Position numbers and translations under genes: made by a program. From the NCBI GenBank assembly GCA_016288005.1, contig JAEEXY010000003.1:26801-90800 (forward strand): a DNA stretch of 64,000 bases. The letters are read 5' to 3'. The notes beneath the pieces were generated by a model that made no database searches, was not told the DNA's origin, and saw only the letters and a list, made by a program, of their open reading frames with translations. The DNA is from Lachnospiraceae bacterium. GTDB lineage: Bacteria > Bacillota > Clostridia > Lachnospirales > Lachnospiraceae. Below are positions 47,541 through 56,240 of the stretch, piece after piece. Numbering within the stretch: the first letter of the stretch is position 1; every line of letters begins with the position of its first letter.

Positions 47541-49343
47541 ATGTATCAATTTCCCGAAGACTTAAAAAAGGCTTACGAGAGCAGCGCCGCCTCTTTCGTA
47601 TACTACCAGAATATAGACAACAAGCCGGTTCCGGTCCTCATATCGGACGGTTTCTGCAAGACGGTCGGCATCAGCCGCGAAAAGGCCTGCGACTGGCTGA
47701 GTGTGGCCATGTTCGAGCGCATGCATCCCGACGACGTGGGGTATGTTGCCAAGGTAGGCGATGAGTTCCTGCAGAAACGCGGCCCGTATGACATCGTATT
47801 CCGCTGCCATATCGATCCTTCCGACGGCAATCCCGACGCAGTGGACGCTCCCGCTGTGGACATGCTGATACACGGACTTGCCAGATGGCAGACCATGCCG
47901 GACGGCACGGAGCTCGCACTCGTAGTATACTCGGATCTGACCAACACGCGTGCGCTCACCAAGGAGAAGATGAAGGAGTATGTATTCTCCCGCAACGACC
48001 GTTTTTACAAGGATCCGGTGACCACCATCTCCAACCTCAACTACCTGCATGAGTTCGGTCCCGAAAGAATAAATGCCATCCGCGCGAGCGGACGGACCCC
48101 TTACATGGTATATTCGGATATCATAGCCATGCGCTCCTACAACAACCAGTACGGCGTTAAAGAGGGCGACAAACTGCTGACATTGGCAGCAAAGACTCTA
48201 AAGCAGAATCTGCCAAAGTCTCTGGTCACCAGAGCGATGGACGATCATTTCATCATTATCGCGGATTCACCGAGCGATGACGCGCTTACCGAAACTCTGC
48301 GCGAGATCAACACATATATCAGGCAGCATGCCTTCGGCAATACTTCAGGCCTGCGTTTCGGCGTCTGTCCCGTCACCGAGGACGTCGAGCCCCCCGAGGC
48401 GATAGACCATGCCAAGCATGCGCTCAAGCAGATAGAAAACGACCTGAACCGTGAGGTATCCTTCTTCTCACAGGAGGCCGCCGATGCGTATCTGCAGAGC
48501 AGATATATCATAGAGAATTTCGAAAATGCGCTGGAGCACGGCTGGATCAAGGTTTTCTACCATCCGCTCGTGCGCGTGGAGAACCGCAAAATAGCGGCAT
48601 TCGAGGGACTGGCCAGATGGCAGGACCCGTGGCGCGGCATGATCTCTCCCGCCGCGTTCATCCCTGTGCTGTCCAAGTACCATCTGCTGTACAAACTCGA
48701 TCTGTACATGTTCGAACAGATCTGCAAAGAAATAAAGATAAGGCTCGACAACGGACTCGACGTCATCCCCGTTTCGGTCAATTTCTCCAGACAGGACTTC
48801 GACCATGCCGATATCGTTGCGGAGATGAACCGCATCTACGACAAATATGAGATCTCGAAATACGGAGATAAGCGCAACTTCATCGTAGAGATCACCGAGC
48901 AGGACCTCGCCACCGAGGAAGACAGATTCCGGGAGCAGCTGAGGCGCCTGCGCGAGAGCGGATACCTCATCTGGCTCGACGATTTCTGCAGCGGATATTC
49001 GGCCATCAACATGTTCAACCGTTTCGAGTTCGATCTGGTCAAATTCGACATGGAGCTCTTAAAGCACCTCGACGACCATAACGGCGTAAACCGCGTGATA
49101 CTCAAGGCCCTCGTCAAAATGGTCCGCGACCTGAAGATCCATCCGCTGATCGAGGGCGTAGAGACCGAGGAACAGCTGGAATTCGTAAAAGAGATCGGCT
49201 GCGAACTGGCGCAGGGATACTATTTCAGCCAGCCCCAGCCGCTCGATCTGATCATCGACCGCAAGAAAAAAGGCGACATCAAACGCGAATGCGAAACGCC
49301 CGATGAGCGCGAGGCTCAGGACAAAAAACTCTTCAACAACTAA
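47541..49343 (+). CDS. PAS-like, degenerate GGDEF, EAL protein (c-di-GMP phosphodiesterase)
   Basis: 600 residues from the ATG at 47541, which has GGAGGG upstream; the earlier frame to 47451 has no ribosome site. The N-terminal part (1-130) is PAS-like. A GGDEF domain (about 150-305) has lost its signature: the site reads RAMDDHFI, so it should not make c-di-GMP. The EAL domain (340-590) has AFEGLARW (EGL), NFSRQDF, EITEQDL, DDFCSGYSA, KFDMELL and EGVETEEQ, so the catalytic metal and Lys positions look intact. It probably cleaves c-di-GMP. Its end overlaps the convergent DUF6320 gene by 4 bases. Confidence 0.93.
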   Translation: MYQFPEDLKKAYESSAASFVYYQNIDNKPVPVLISDGFCKTVGISREKACDWLSVAMFERMHPDDVGYVAKVGDEFLQKRGPYDIVFRCHIDPSDGNPDAVDAPAVDMLIHGLARWQTMPDGTELALVVYSDLTNTRALTKEKMKEYVFSRNDRFYKDPVTTISNLNYLHEFGPERINAIRASGRTPYMVYSDIIAMRSYNNQYGVKEGDKLLTLAAKTLKQNLPKSLVTRAMDDHFIIIADSPSDDALTETLREINTYIRQHAFGNTSGLRFGVCPVTEDVEPPEAIDHAKHALKQIENDLNREVSFFSQEAADAYLQSRYIIENFENALEHGWIKVFYHPLVRVENRKIAAFEGLARWQDPWRGMISPAAFIPVLSKYHLLYKLDLYMFEQICKEIKIRLDNGLDVIPVSVNFSRQDFDHADIVAEMNRIYDKYEISKYGDKRNFIVEITEQDLATEEDRFREQLRRLRESGYLIWLDDFCSGYSAINMFNRFEFDLVKFDMELLKHLDDHNGVNRVILKALVKMVRDLKIHPLIEGVETEEQLEFVKEIGCELAQGYYFSQPQPLDLIIDRKKKGDIKRECETPDEREAQDKKLFNN

Positions 49344-50014
49344 ACATGGAATCGCCTCTGCAGCTCGGCTTTTACGGCCTTGCCGCGGAATATCACGGCT
49401 CCCGCGAACAGTATGATGCTGATCATCAGACATACCGCCCACGCGAGGGGCATCGAGTCCATGACTATAAACAGGATCACGCCCGGCACCACGCCGAGGA
49501 ACAGTCCCGAGAGCAGATAAGCCATGTTGTTGCCGTGCTTGTCGATGAGCGCCAGCACGAAATTGGCTATGATGGTGGCTGCGAGCACGCTCGGTACCAC
49601 CAGTTCAAACGTGACCTGCATCAGCCCGAAGAAATATGACGTAACGCACCATGCGGCTACCGTGATCAGTACCAGCACCGATACCTTGCCCGCAGAGCCC
49701 GTTCCGGGCTTAAACTGGCGTATGATGCCGAATTCGATCGCCACGAGCCACATGGCCAGCAGCAGACTCCAGTGGAGGTTCGGATATCCGGGGAGCCTCA
49801 GGCCCACCGTAAAATCAAGTCCCAGTCCGACTATAAGCGCCGCCCATACGAGCAGTAACTGAAGCTTGTACAGGAACGAGCGCTTTTTCTGCGCCTTGAG
49901 CTGAGGATAGCAGGCGGCCTGATCCTCTTCGGCCCCCATCAGTTTGCTCTGGCACAGCGGGCATTTGTACAGGTCTCCGGCTATATCGACCTTGCAGTAA
50001 GGACAGCGTCTCAT
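49340..50014 (-). CDS. DUF6320 membrane protein with N-terminal zinc ribbon
   Basis: A 224-residue protein. The zinc ribbon CPYCKVDIAGDLYKCPLC is at residues 4-21, and about five or six membrane helices follow (45-205). Annotated elsewhere as DUF6320 and repeatedly placed beside an acyltransferase and an alpha/beta hydrolase in Firmicutes. Its start overlaps the acyltransferase stop (GTGA/ATGA type, 4 bases), so it is likely an integral partner of the upstream enzyme. Confidence 0.8.
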   Translation of the reverse strand: MRRCPYCKVDIAGDLYKCPLCQSKLMGAEEDQAACYPQLKAQKKRSFLYKLQLLLVWAALIVGLGLDFTVGLRLPGYPNLHWSLLLAMWLVAIEFGIIRQFKPGTGSAGKVSVLVLITVAAWCVTSYFFGLMQVTFELVVPSVLAATIIANFVLALIDKHGNNMAYLLSGLFLGVVPGVILFIVMDSMPLAWAVCLMISIILFAGAVIFRGKAVKAELQRRFHV

Positions 50015-51261
50015 TTGATCACCTCCGTTGCGCTCACCGTGATATCCACTCCCGACTCTGAGAGGTATCTCACGAAATTCTTAACAACGCCGGTATTGAT
50101 ATAGGCTGAGGAAACGCCGAACGTCAGCCTGTCCCCGTAGCCGAACATCGTGGAAAAGATCGTGTTCGTGCTGCAGAAACCGCTGTAATTGTCTATCATG
50201 CCTCCGATCTCAGCCGGGGGCTTCTGTACGCCCATGTTCGAAAATGTCATGGACACCTTTTTATTCGCTTTTTTGGTGAAGAATCTCACGACCCACTGCT
50301 TGATAAAAAGCGGCACTACCCTGACCGGAGCGACATACTCCATGGTCTCGAAGTTATCCATCTGTTTCGTCATATTCTCTTTGGAGAGAAGGTTTTTAAG
50401 CTCCGCGTCAAACTCGGCGGCAAGCTCCTCCAGCGTGATGTCGCTGTCAAAAACATGCGTTATGTTAACGCTGTTAAAGAAATTCCTCGCGGTCTTAGAA
50501 GGATAATAATTGCGCAGATTGACCGGGAGCGAGAGCGTCACGGGCATGTTTCTCTTGCGCGGAGGCATCTCGTCGCGGATCGAGAGCATCCAGAGAGCCC
50601 CGAAATAGCTGGTGAGCGAGACCTTGAGCTCCTTTGCGCGAGGGATCACCTGCGACGTGGGCATGCCGATCTCAAAAAACTGCAGCTGATTGTACGGGAG
50701 TTTCAGACCGCCCGGGTGGTACGCCGCGGTTCCCGAGGATTTGCGAGAAAGGTTCTTGCTGCCGAAAAACTGGCGATAGCTGTCCTGGCTCAGATCCCCG
50801 GCCGAAGCGCCCGAATGTATCGTCACATCAGCCAGCTCGCCGGGATACCTGCGCTTAAGATAATCGAGCACAATTATGTTTAAGAACTCTATCGCGCCCG
50901 TCCCGTCGGCGAGCACATGGAACATGTCCAGATTGATGCGGTTGCCGAAATAGGTCACCTGATAGTGCAGCATGGTCTTGGGCGGCATATAGAGCAGAGG
51001 GCATATCCTGTCGTCCTCCTCCCTGACGGTCGGGACGAGGTCCGTATCTTCCATATAATGCCAGAAAAACCCGCGCCTGATCCTCACCTGCACCTGCGGA
51101 CGGTCCTCGATCGCCGAGAGTACCGCCTGCTGCAGCAGCTCCGGATCTATTTTCTCCTTAAGCGTACAGCTGAGGCGGAATGATCTGGTGTCGCGTTTTC
51201 CTACCGTGGCCAGGAAAACCTTTGCCACGTTGTCGATCTTGTACCAGTTAGCGCTTCCCAT
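50011..51261 (-). CDS. Condensation-type acyltransferase (alcohol acetyltransferase-like)
   Basis: About 416 residues, with HVLADG as the HxxxD catalytic motif near residue 115, and a DFGWG-equivalent region near MFGYGDRLTFG. The fold is that of chloramphenicol-acetyltransferase-like/condensation enzymes such as alcohol acetyltransferases and PapA proteins. The donor and acceptor are unknown; a lipid or glycolipid acyl transfer is plausible. I put the start at 51261 because homologous proteins begin near WYKIDN; 51279 is also possible. It overlaps the alpha/beta hydrolase stop and the DUF6320 start. Confidence 0.82.
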   Translation of the reverse strand: MGSANWYKIDNVAKVFLATVGKRDTRSFRLSCTLKEKIDPELLQQAVLSAIEDRPQVQVRIRRGFFWHYMEDTDLVPTVREEDDRICPLLYMPPKTMLHYQVTYFGNRINLDMFHVLADGTGAIEFLNIIVLDYLKRRYPGELADVTIHSGASAGDLSQDSYRQFFGSKNLSRKSSGTAAYHPGGLKLPYNQLQFFEIGMPTSQVIPRAKELKVSLTSYFGALWMLSIRDEMPPRKRNMPVTLSLPVNLRNYYPSKTARNFFNSVNITHVFDSDITLEELAAEFDAELKNLLSKENMTKQMDNFETMEYVAPVRVVPLFIKQWVVRFFTKKANKKVSMTFSNMGVQKPPAEIGGMIDNYSGFCSTNTIFSTMFGYGDRLTFGVSSAYINTGVVKNFVRYLSESGVDITVSATEVIK

Positions 51262-52147
51262 AAATCTCGTCAGAAACATGCGCAGCGAGCCGCTTCATGG
51301 CCTCACGTGCCATAGGGACCGGCATCTGCTGATATACATGCCATCCTTTCTCTTCAATATCGATCACGGCCGTGCCTCCGGCTTGTTCTATCCGCTCCTT
51401 AAGCCTGATGCTGTCGTCGAGCAGTATGCCGTTCCGGCCCGCCATTATATATACGTGCGGGAATCCCTCAAAGCTGCCGAACAGCGGGCTGTAGGCAGCA
51501 TCGGCAGGGTCGTTCTCTCCCAGATACGCCGCGGCGGACTCTGCGACGAACTCCATGTTCAGTATCGGGTCTATGTCCTTATTGGCCTCGTAGGAATCGG
51601 CCGTGCATGTCATATCGGTCCAGGGGCTGAACAGGATGAGTTCCCTCGGCACCGGTTTTCCTTCGGCTATCAGTTTCTGCGTAAGGCACAGAGCCATATT
51701 GCCGCCCGCGGAATCACCCGAGAGCAGCACATGATCGGCCGGCGCGACGTTTTCCGTGATGTATCCCCACATCTCTGCGGCGTCCTCCATGGCAGCCGGA
51801 TAAGGGTGCTCAGGTGCCAGCCTGTACGCAAAAGAGTAGGTCGTAAAACCCGTGGCCATGGCCAGTTTTACAGCAAGATTTCCCGCGTAGTCGAGGCCTC
51901 CGCTCACATATCCGCCGCCGTGGCAGTACAGTATCACGTAGTTCGGATTGTGCGCAAATGCGGGCGTTACCTCCTCGCAGCGCAGCTTATCCATGCGGAA
52001 TCTGCGCCGTTCGGTATCGCCCTTGGGTGTCGCGACACGTCCCGCCCACTCGGCCAGTTTGCGGTGCCTGGTCAGTTCCTCCTTGGCGGCGGTTTTTCCT
52101 GACATGAAATTCACCGCTTTCAGAGTCTTTATCAAAGGACTGTTCAT
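51248..52147 (-). CDS. Alpha/beta hydrolase, hormone-sensitive-lipase-like esterase
   Basis: About 299 residues from the ATG at 52147 (AGGGG site six bases upstream). The HSL signature CHGGGYVSGG is present, then GDSAGGNMAL with the nucleophile Ser, Asp in DPILNMEF-type region, and the late His in KGWHVYQQM. Such esterases cleave short acyl esters. The gene lies between a small protein gene and the acyltransferase, so both may work on the same acylated compound. Confidence 0.9.
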   Translation of the reverse strand: MNSPLIKTLKAVNFMSGKTAAKEELTRHRKLAEWAGRVATPKGDTERRRFRMDKLRCEEVTPAFAHNPNYVILYCHGGGYVSGGLDYAGNLAVKLAMATGFTTYSFAYRLAPEHPYPAAMEDAAEMWGYITENVAPADHVLLSGDSAGGNMALCLTQKLIAEGKPVPRELILFSPWTDMTCTADSYEANKDIDPILNMEFVAESAAAYLGENDPADAAYSPLFGSFEGFPHVYIMAGRNGILLDDSIRLKERIEQAGGTAVIDIEEKGWHVYQQMPVPMAREAMKRLAAHVSDEIYGKR

Positions 52148-52166
52148 GAAATCCCCTTTTCTGAAA

Positions 52167-52340
52167 TTATTCTTTCCTGCTCTTGTCGGTCTCGGCAAAT
52201 ATCGCAGCCCACAGGGCGCGCGATGTCTCGTTAAGCTCCGGATCCGCCAGGACTTTTTCCTTAAAAGCCCTATACTCCTCATTCGACATGCACAGCATGT
52301 CATTGATCATTTTAACAGCCAGTCTGTCGCTTTCAGTCAT
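52167..52340 (-). CDS. Small helical protein at the head of the acyltransferase operon
   Basis: 57 residues, MTESDRLAVKMINDMLCMSNEEYR and on, acidic and helical, one Cys. A GGAGG site lies 6-7 bases before the ATG at 52340, and the gene ends 19 bases before the hydrolase start. Real but not recognised. Confidence 0.7.
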   Translation of the reverse strand: MTESDRLAVKMINDMLCMSNEEYRAFKEKVLADPELNETSRALWAAIFAETDKSRKE

Positions 52341-52439
52341 ATCAGCACCTCCCACGTACTTACACATACAAAGATATTATAACACATTAACCGGCAAATA
52401 CACTCTGCAATTTCCGCCATACGGTTAATATTCACAGTC

Positions 52440-52468
52440 TTGACAAAAACAGGCGCTGAACTGACAAT
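52440..52468 (+). promoter_or_regulatory. Possible promoter of nudC
   Basis: TTGACA (52440-52445), 17 bases, then GACAAT (52463-52468; 4 of 6). It lies 65 bases before the ATG, in the divergent gap with the small helical-protein gene. Confidence 0.45.
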
Positions 52469-52532
52469 TATCTCATAAAACACCGGAGGATAAAACCGGT
52501 GATGACCATAACAGTGAAAGCGAGGACAGGCT

Positions 52533-53351
52533 ATGATACAGGACATATATCCGAGCAGGCTTAGGAATGAATTTGCGAACTGCGTGATACGGGACGGCGA
52601 TATCGCCCTGTTTTACGATGAGGACGGCCGCGTACTGCTCGGCACAGACGGCGGAAAGCCCGTTTTCACCACCGGCGCGGATGCGCGCGGGAAAGAGACC
52701 TTCTATCTCTTCTCAGTCGATGAGACACGCTTTTTCCTGGTCCTGGACGGCGCCGGGTTTAAAAAGGACGGATTCAAGCATTACACCGTAAGGGAGGTGC
52801 GCGATATCTGTTCGGGAACGGATGTCTATGCGCTGTTCACCGCATATCATCTGTGGAGATGGTACGCGGATAACAGGTACTGCGGACGCTGCGGCGAAAA
52901 GCTGGGATTCGGGACCACAGAGCGGTCGCTGGTCTGCCCGAAATGCAGAAATACCGTTTACCCGAGGATCAATCCCGCGGTCATAGTCGGGGTCAGAAAA
53001 GGCGACTGCCTCCTGATCACCAGATACAACCGCGGCTATGCGCACAATGCCCTCGTCGCGGGCTTTACAGAGATCGGTGAGACGCTCGAGGAGACCGTTG
53101 CCAGAGAGGTCATGGAAGAGACGGGCGTGGAGGTCACGAACATCACGTACTACAAATCCCAGCCCTGGGGCATGGCGCAGGACATACTCGTGGGCTACTA
53201 CTGCGACGCGGTCGGTGACGGCACGATACGCATGGACGCCAACGAGCTGAAATATGCAGAATGGGTAAGGCGTGAGGACATCGTACTGCAGCCGAACAAC
53301 TTAAGCCTCACCAACGAAATGATGCAGATGTTCAAAGAAGGACGGACATAA
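52533..53351 (+). CDS. nudC: NAD+ diphosphatase/RNA decapping Nudix enzyme NudC
   Basis: A 272-residue protein. A zinc ribbon (CGRCGEKLGFG and CPKCRN) precedes the Nudix box GFTEIGETLEETVAREVMEETG and the SQPWGMAQDIL motif that equals the NudC SQPWPFPxS signature. NudC enzymes cleave NAD(H) and remove NAD caps from RNA. Length matches the family. Monocistronic: a terminator follows immediately. Confidence 0.95.
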   Translation: MIQDIYPSRLRNEFANCVIRDGDIALFYDEDGRVLLGTDGGKPVFTTGADARGKETFYLFSVDETRFFLVLDGAGFKKDGFKHYTVREVRDICSGTDVYALFTAYHLWRWYADNRYCGRCGEKLGFGTTERSLVCPKCRNTVYPRINPAVIVGVRKGDCLLITRYNRGYAHNALVAGFTEIGETLEETVAREVMEETGVEVTNITYYKSQPWGMAQDILVGYYCDAVGDGTIRMDANELKYAEWVRREDIVLQPNNLSLTNEMMQMFKEGRT

Positions 53352-53355
53352 AACA

Positions 53356-53384
53356 AGAGAGCGCTTACGGCGCGCTCTTTTAAT
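53356..53384 (+). terminator. Terminator of nudC, between convergent genes
   Basis: AGAGCGC (53358-53364) and GCGCTCT (53372-53378) pair across a 7-base loop, followed by TTTAAT. The minus-strand diguanylate cyclase ends at 53386. Confidence 0.8.
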
Positions 53385-53385
53385 A

Positions 53386-54846
53386 TCAGGTAATAATCGT
53401 AAATGTGTCGCGCTTCTTTTTCGATTCGTAAAGCGCCTTATCCGCTGTCGCGATCAGATTGTTAACGAGCTCGGTTCCGAAAGCCGCGCCGAAACTCATG
53501 GTAATCCGCACATCCGGATGATCCTCGAATGTGATCTTTTTCAGTTCCGATCTGAGGTATGACAGCTTGTTCTCGAGGTCCTTCAATGTGATGTAGAAGA
53601 ATACCATCATGAACTCGTCGCCGCCGTAGCGCAGAACCACGTCATCCTTGCGGACAGACTTTTCTAAGACTTCCGCGACTCTCTTTATCGCCTCGTCACC
53701 GCACTGATGGCCGGCCGTATCGTTGATCTGCTTGAATTTGTCGATATCGGACATGACCACTGCGTTGCACGGCTTAAATACAAGTTTGTCGTCAAGGAAC
53801 TTTCTGTTGCGGATCTTCGACAGAGAGTCTATATATATCTCGGTCTCGAACTCGGAGATCATCTTCTGCTGCGCGAGGTTCTGCAGTTTGGCGTCCGTGG
53901 TGTCCGTGCAGCCGTATACTATGTGCGCGATGCTGCCGTCTTCGTTCCTGTCGCCGACCATAAATATGCCGTCATACCAGCGGTGCGCGCTCTCGCTGTA
54001 AAACTCCATACTGGTGATGCCGTGCTCCTCTAGGGCCGCCATTATCTTATCTTTTTTCAGCCAGTTATACAGGCTCTTTCGGAAGCTCCCCGCAACGGAC
54101 GAATCAACGTTATTGCGCAGGAATTTGAACGCATCGGGGTCCTTCGGGACCTTTTCCACGTACTCATTGGTACTGATCATGCGGTAGCTCATGTCGCGGG
54201 CATCGATATAGAGCGAGAAATTGAACATCTTGCCGATGGCCTCGATGATCCGCAGGTACTCCTCCATCTCCAGCTGTGCGGTGATATCGCGGTAGCAGCC
54301 CATGTAGATCTCGAGCGAACCGTCGTCCGGACGCCTGATGAACCTGCCGGCTCCGGTAACCCAGATGATGCTGCCGTCCTTTTTCTGCATGCGGTACGTC
54401 GCATGCGTGATATCGGGCAGCTCGCGGTGTATGCGGACCGAATCCCAGAACAGCTTGACTATGCCGTCACGCTCCTGCGGAACCAGAGTCTTTACCCAGC
54501 TGTCAAACTCATCGGGCAGGTCGTCTGTCCCGTGATAGCCCAGCATCTCCCTGGTCTCATTGTTAAACTCAAAGCTGAGCAGGTTCTCGTCGCGGTCAAA
54601 CGTGCAGAAATACATACCTGCCTTCATGCCCTTGGCGAACATGTCCTCTCTGAATTTGGCGACGCGGTACTTGCTGTTCGCTTCCTCGATCCTGCGGTTG
54701 CACTCGTCTATGAGCGCACGCTGCTCCTCAGGGTAGTTTGCCGCATCAAATAGCGGCACCGCATCATCTACCGTGACACCCGCTTCGGCATTAAACTGCC
54801 CGACACCGTAATCTATACTTTCGGCTGCTGTTTTCTTATCATCCAT
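53386..54846 (-). CDS. PAS-PAC-GGDEF diguanylate cyclase
   Basis: About 486 residues from the ATG at 54846, with AGGAG seven bases upstream. Two PAS-like domains (about 60-190 and 195-300) precede a GGDEF domain (about 320-485) with an intact RYGGDEFMMVF. The product-inhibition site RKDD precedes it by five residues, so feedback control is expected. It synthesises c-di-GMP from two GTP. A TATAAT -10 lies in the gap near 54880. A degenerate-GGDEF/EAL gene lies 6 kb away, so both making and breaking of c-di-GMP are encoded here. Confidence 0.95.
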   Translation of the reverse strand: MDDKKTAAESIDYGVGQFNAEAGVTVDDAVPLFDAANYPEEQRALIDECNRRIEEANSKYRVAKFREDMFAKGMKAGMYFCTFDRDENLLSFEFNNETREMLGYHGTDDLPDEFDSWVKTLVPQERDGIVKLFWDSVRIHRELPDITHATYRMQKKDGSIIWVTGAGRFIRRPDDGSLEIYMGCYRDITAQLEMEEYLRIIEAIGKMFNFSLYIDARDMSYRMISTNEYVEKVPKDPDAFKFLRNNVDSSVAGSFRKSLYNWLKKDKIMAALEEHGITSMEFYSESAHRWYDGIFMVGDRNEDGSIAHIVYGCTDTTDAKLQNLAQQKMISEFETEIYIDSLSKIRNRKFLDDKLVFKPCNAVVMSDIDKFKQINDTAGHQCGDEAIKRVAEVLEKSVRKDDVVLRYGGDEFMMVFFYITLKDLENKLSYLRSELKKITFEDHPDVRITMSFGAAFGTELVNNLIATADKALYESKKKRDTFTIIT

Positions 54847-54907
54847 GACAAGGCTCCTGTTTGAATTGATATACACATTATATCACACTTTCGCACAGGC
54901 AGCGCAA

Positions 54908-55102
54908 TTAATCATCGTCCGTCATCGCGGAAAATCCCTCTATCTCGTCCACCCAGGTCGGGTCGGTCCTGGACTTTGTCATCCTCATCCCGCAGGAAGG
55001 GCAGCTCCGGTACGGCTTATCATGCGCGGTTTGGCACGACGAGCAGATATACTCGTCCGGCCTGAACAGATGCGTTCTTTGTATCCAATACGGTTTCTTC
55101 AA
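54908..55102 (-). CDS. Small zinc-ribbon protein
   Basis: 64 residues with the pattern ICSSCQTAH and CPSCGMRM, a rubredoxin/zinc-ribbon-like knuckle pair. The start is a TTG at 55102 with AGGAGGG six bases upstream. It lies 18 bases after the rhodanese lipoprotein gene on the same strand. Common small Firmicutes protein; function unknown. Confidence 0.72.
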   Translation of the reverse strand: MKKPYWIQRTHLFRPDEYICSSCQTAHDKPYRSCPSCGMRMTKSRTDPTWVDEIEGFSAMTDDD

Positions 55103-55120
55103 GTTTGCCCTCCTGCCATC

Positions 55121-55954
55121 TTATTCCGTCCACTCCAGGAAAAACTCGGCGGTAATGTCATCCTTGCCGCCAAATGCCTCAACGATCTCATCTTCCTCGG
55201 CGAGTAAGCTGCCCAGCTTAGTGAACTCCCATGTATTCTCCGCATAATAAACCGTTAGCTTATTGCCCTGATAGAGGATCAGATCGCCCGGCTTCGTGGT
55301 GATCTTCTCGTCATTCCTCGGAAGCTCCCAAGGCAGATCTCCGACTTTTTCAAAGCTGCCGTAGTCATGCATCTTAAGAGTGACCGGCGCCTTGCTGAGA
55401 TTTTCCTTAAAAGCCTGTGCCGACGGATTATCCTCCAGATCGACCGTAAAGATCCTGTCGCCCACAACCACATTCAGGTACGCCACAGGATCCATGTTCC
55501 ACTCATGCTCTATGTCCATTATTTCTTCTTTCCTTTCTATCTTGCCTGTCCAGTCGATGATCCCGCCGAACTCGTACACATTTGAATACCCCAGGTCAGC
55601 GAGTTTCTGCGCCGCCTCTTTGCTCCTGCGCCCGCTCCTGCAGTAGACCAGGATGATCTGTTCGCGATCGGGCAATTCCTCAGGCGGCGCGTCGGTAATG
55701 CTCTCATTCGGAACAAGGATGGCCCCGGGAATATGACCTTCCGCGTATTCATCTTCCCTGCGGACATCTACGATCACATGCCCGTCATCCTTTGTCATCA
55801 TTTCTTTGGCTTCGTCCTGAGATATCTGCGTATAGTGAAAAGTCTGAAACATGCCGTCGCCATCCATTATCTGGTCTTTTTTATCTTTGCAGCCTGTGAG
55901 CATCAGCGCCAGCAGGCCGATAAGCACAAATCGCGTTAGCAATCTCATATCCAT
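55121..55954 (-). CDS. Lipoprotein with rhodanese and cyclophilin-like domains
   Basis: A 277-residue protein. A lipoprotein signal ends in LTGC near residue 22. A rhodanese domain follows (about 45-145) with the active-site loop VYCRSGRRS, and the C-terminal 150-275 looks like the cyclophilin-like fold (MKMHDYGSFEKV, DLILYQGNKLTVYYAENTWEFTKLG). The Cys loop suggests sulfur transfer or thiol handling on the outer face of the membrane. Overlaps the upstream small zinc-ribbon gene by 10 bases. Confidence 0.85.
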   Translation of the reverse strand: MDMRLLTRFVLIGLLALMLTGCKDKKDQIMDGDGMFQTFHYTQISQDEAKEMMTKDDGHVIVDVRREDEYAEGHIPGAILVPNESITDAPPEELPDREQIILVYCRSGRRSKEAAQKLADLGYSNVYEFGGIIDWTGKIERKEEIMDIEHEWNMDPVAYLNVVVGDRIFTVDLEDNPSAQAFKENLSKAPVTLKMHDYGSFEKVGDLPWELPRNDEKITTKPGDLILYQGNKLTVYYAENTWEFTKLGSLLAEEDEIVEAFGGKDDITAEFFLEWTE

Positions 55955-56211
55955 CCCTCATCTCCGCCTGTTATGGCCAGGCTGAGCAGCGTATCGTATT
56001 TCTCCACGTCCTCGCCCTCGAGCATCTGTATCAGTTTAGCGGTTTCAGACACCGTGGGGCCCTCTTCGTCCGGGCCGATCTCCATATCCGGTTCCTCGCC
56101 GCAGTACGGGCATACGATCGTGGGTGCTATCCTTATGTCCAGAAAGCGGCTTCCGCACTCAGAACACTCATAAAAACCGCATCTTTCGGTTCCGTCGGGT
56201 ACATAAAACAT
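55945..56211 (-). CDS. Small zinc-ribbon protein with acidic tail
   Basis: 88 residues. Zinc ribbon CSECGSRF and CPYCGEEP, then an acidic end. Overlaps the rhodanese gene start. It has no recognised function; it is 29 bases after the ketopantoate-reductase-like gene. Confidence 0.7.
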   Translation of the reverse strand: MFYVPDGTERCGFYECSECGSRFLDIRIAPTIVCPYCGEEPDMEIGPDEEGPTVSETAKLIQMLEGEDVEKYDTLLSLAITGGDEGWI

Positions 56212-56240
56212 CGATTCTTACCTCTCTGCAAAGAATTAAT

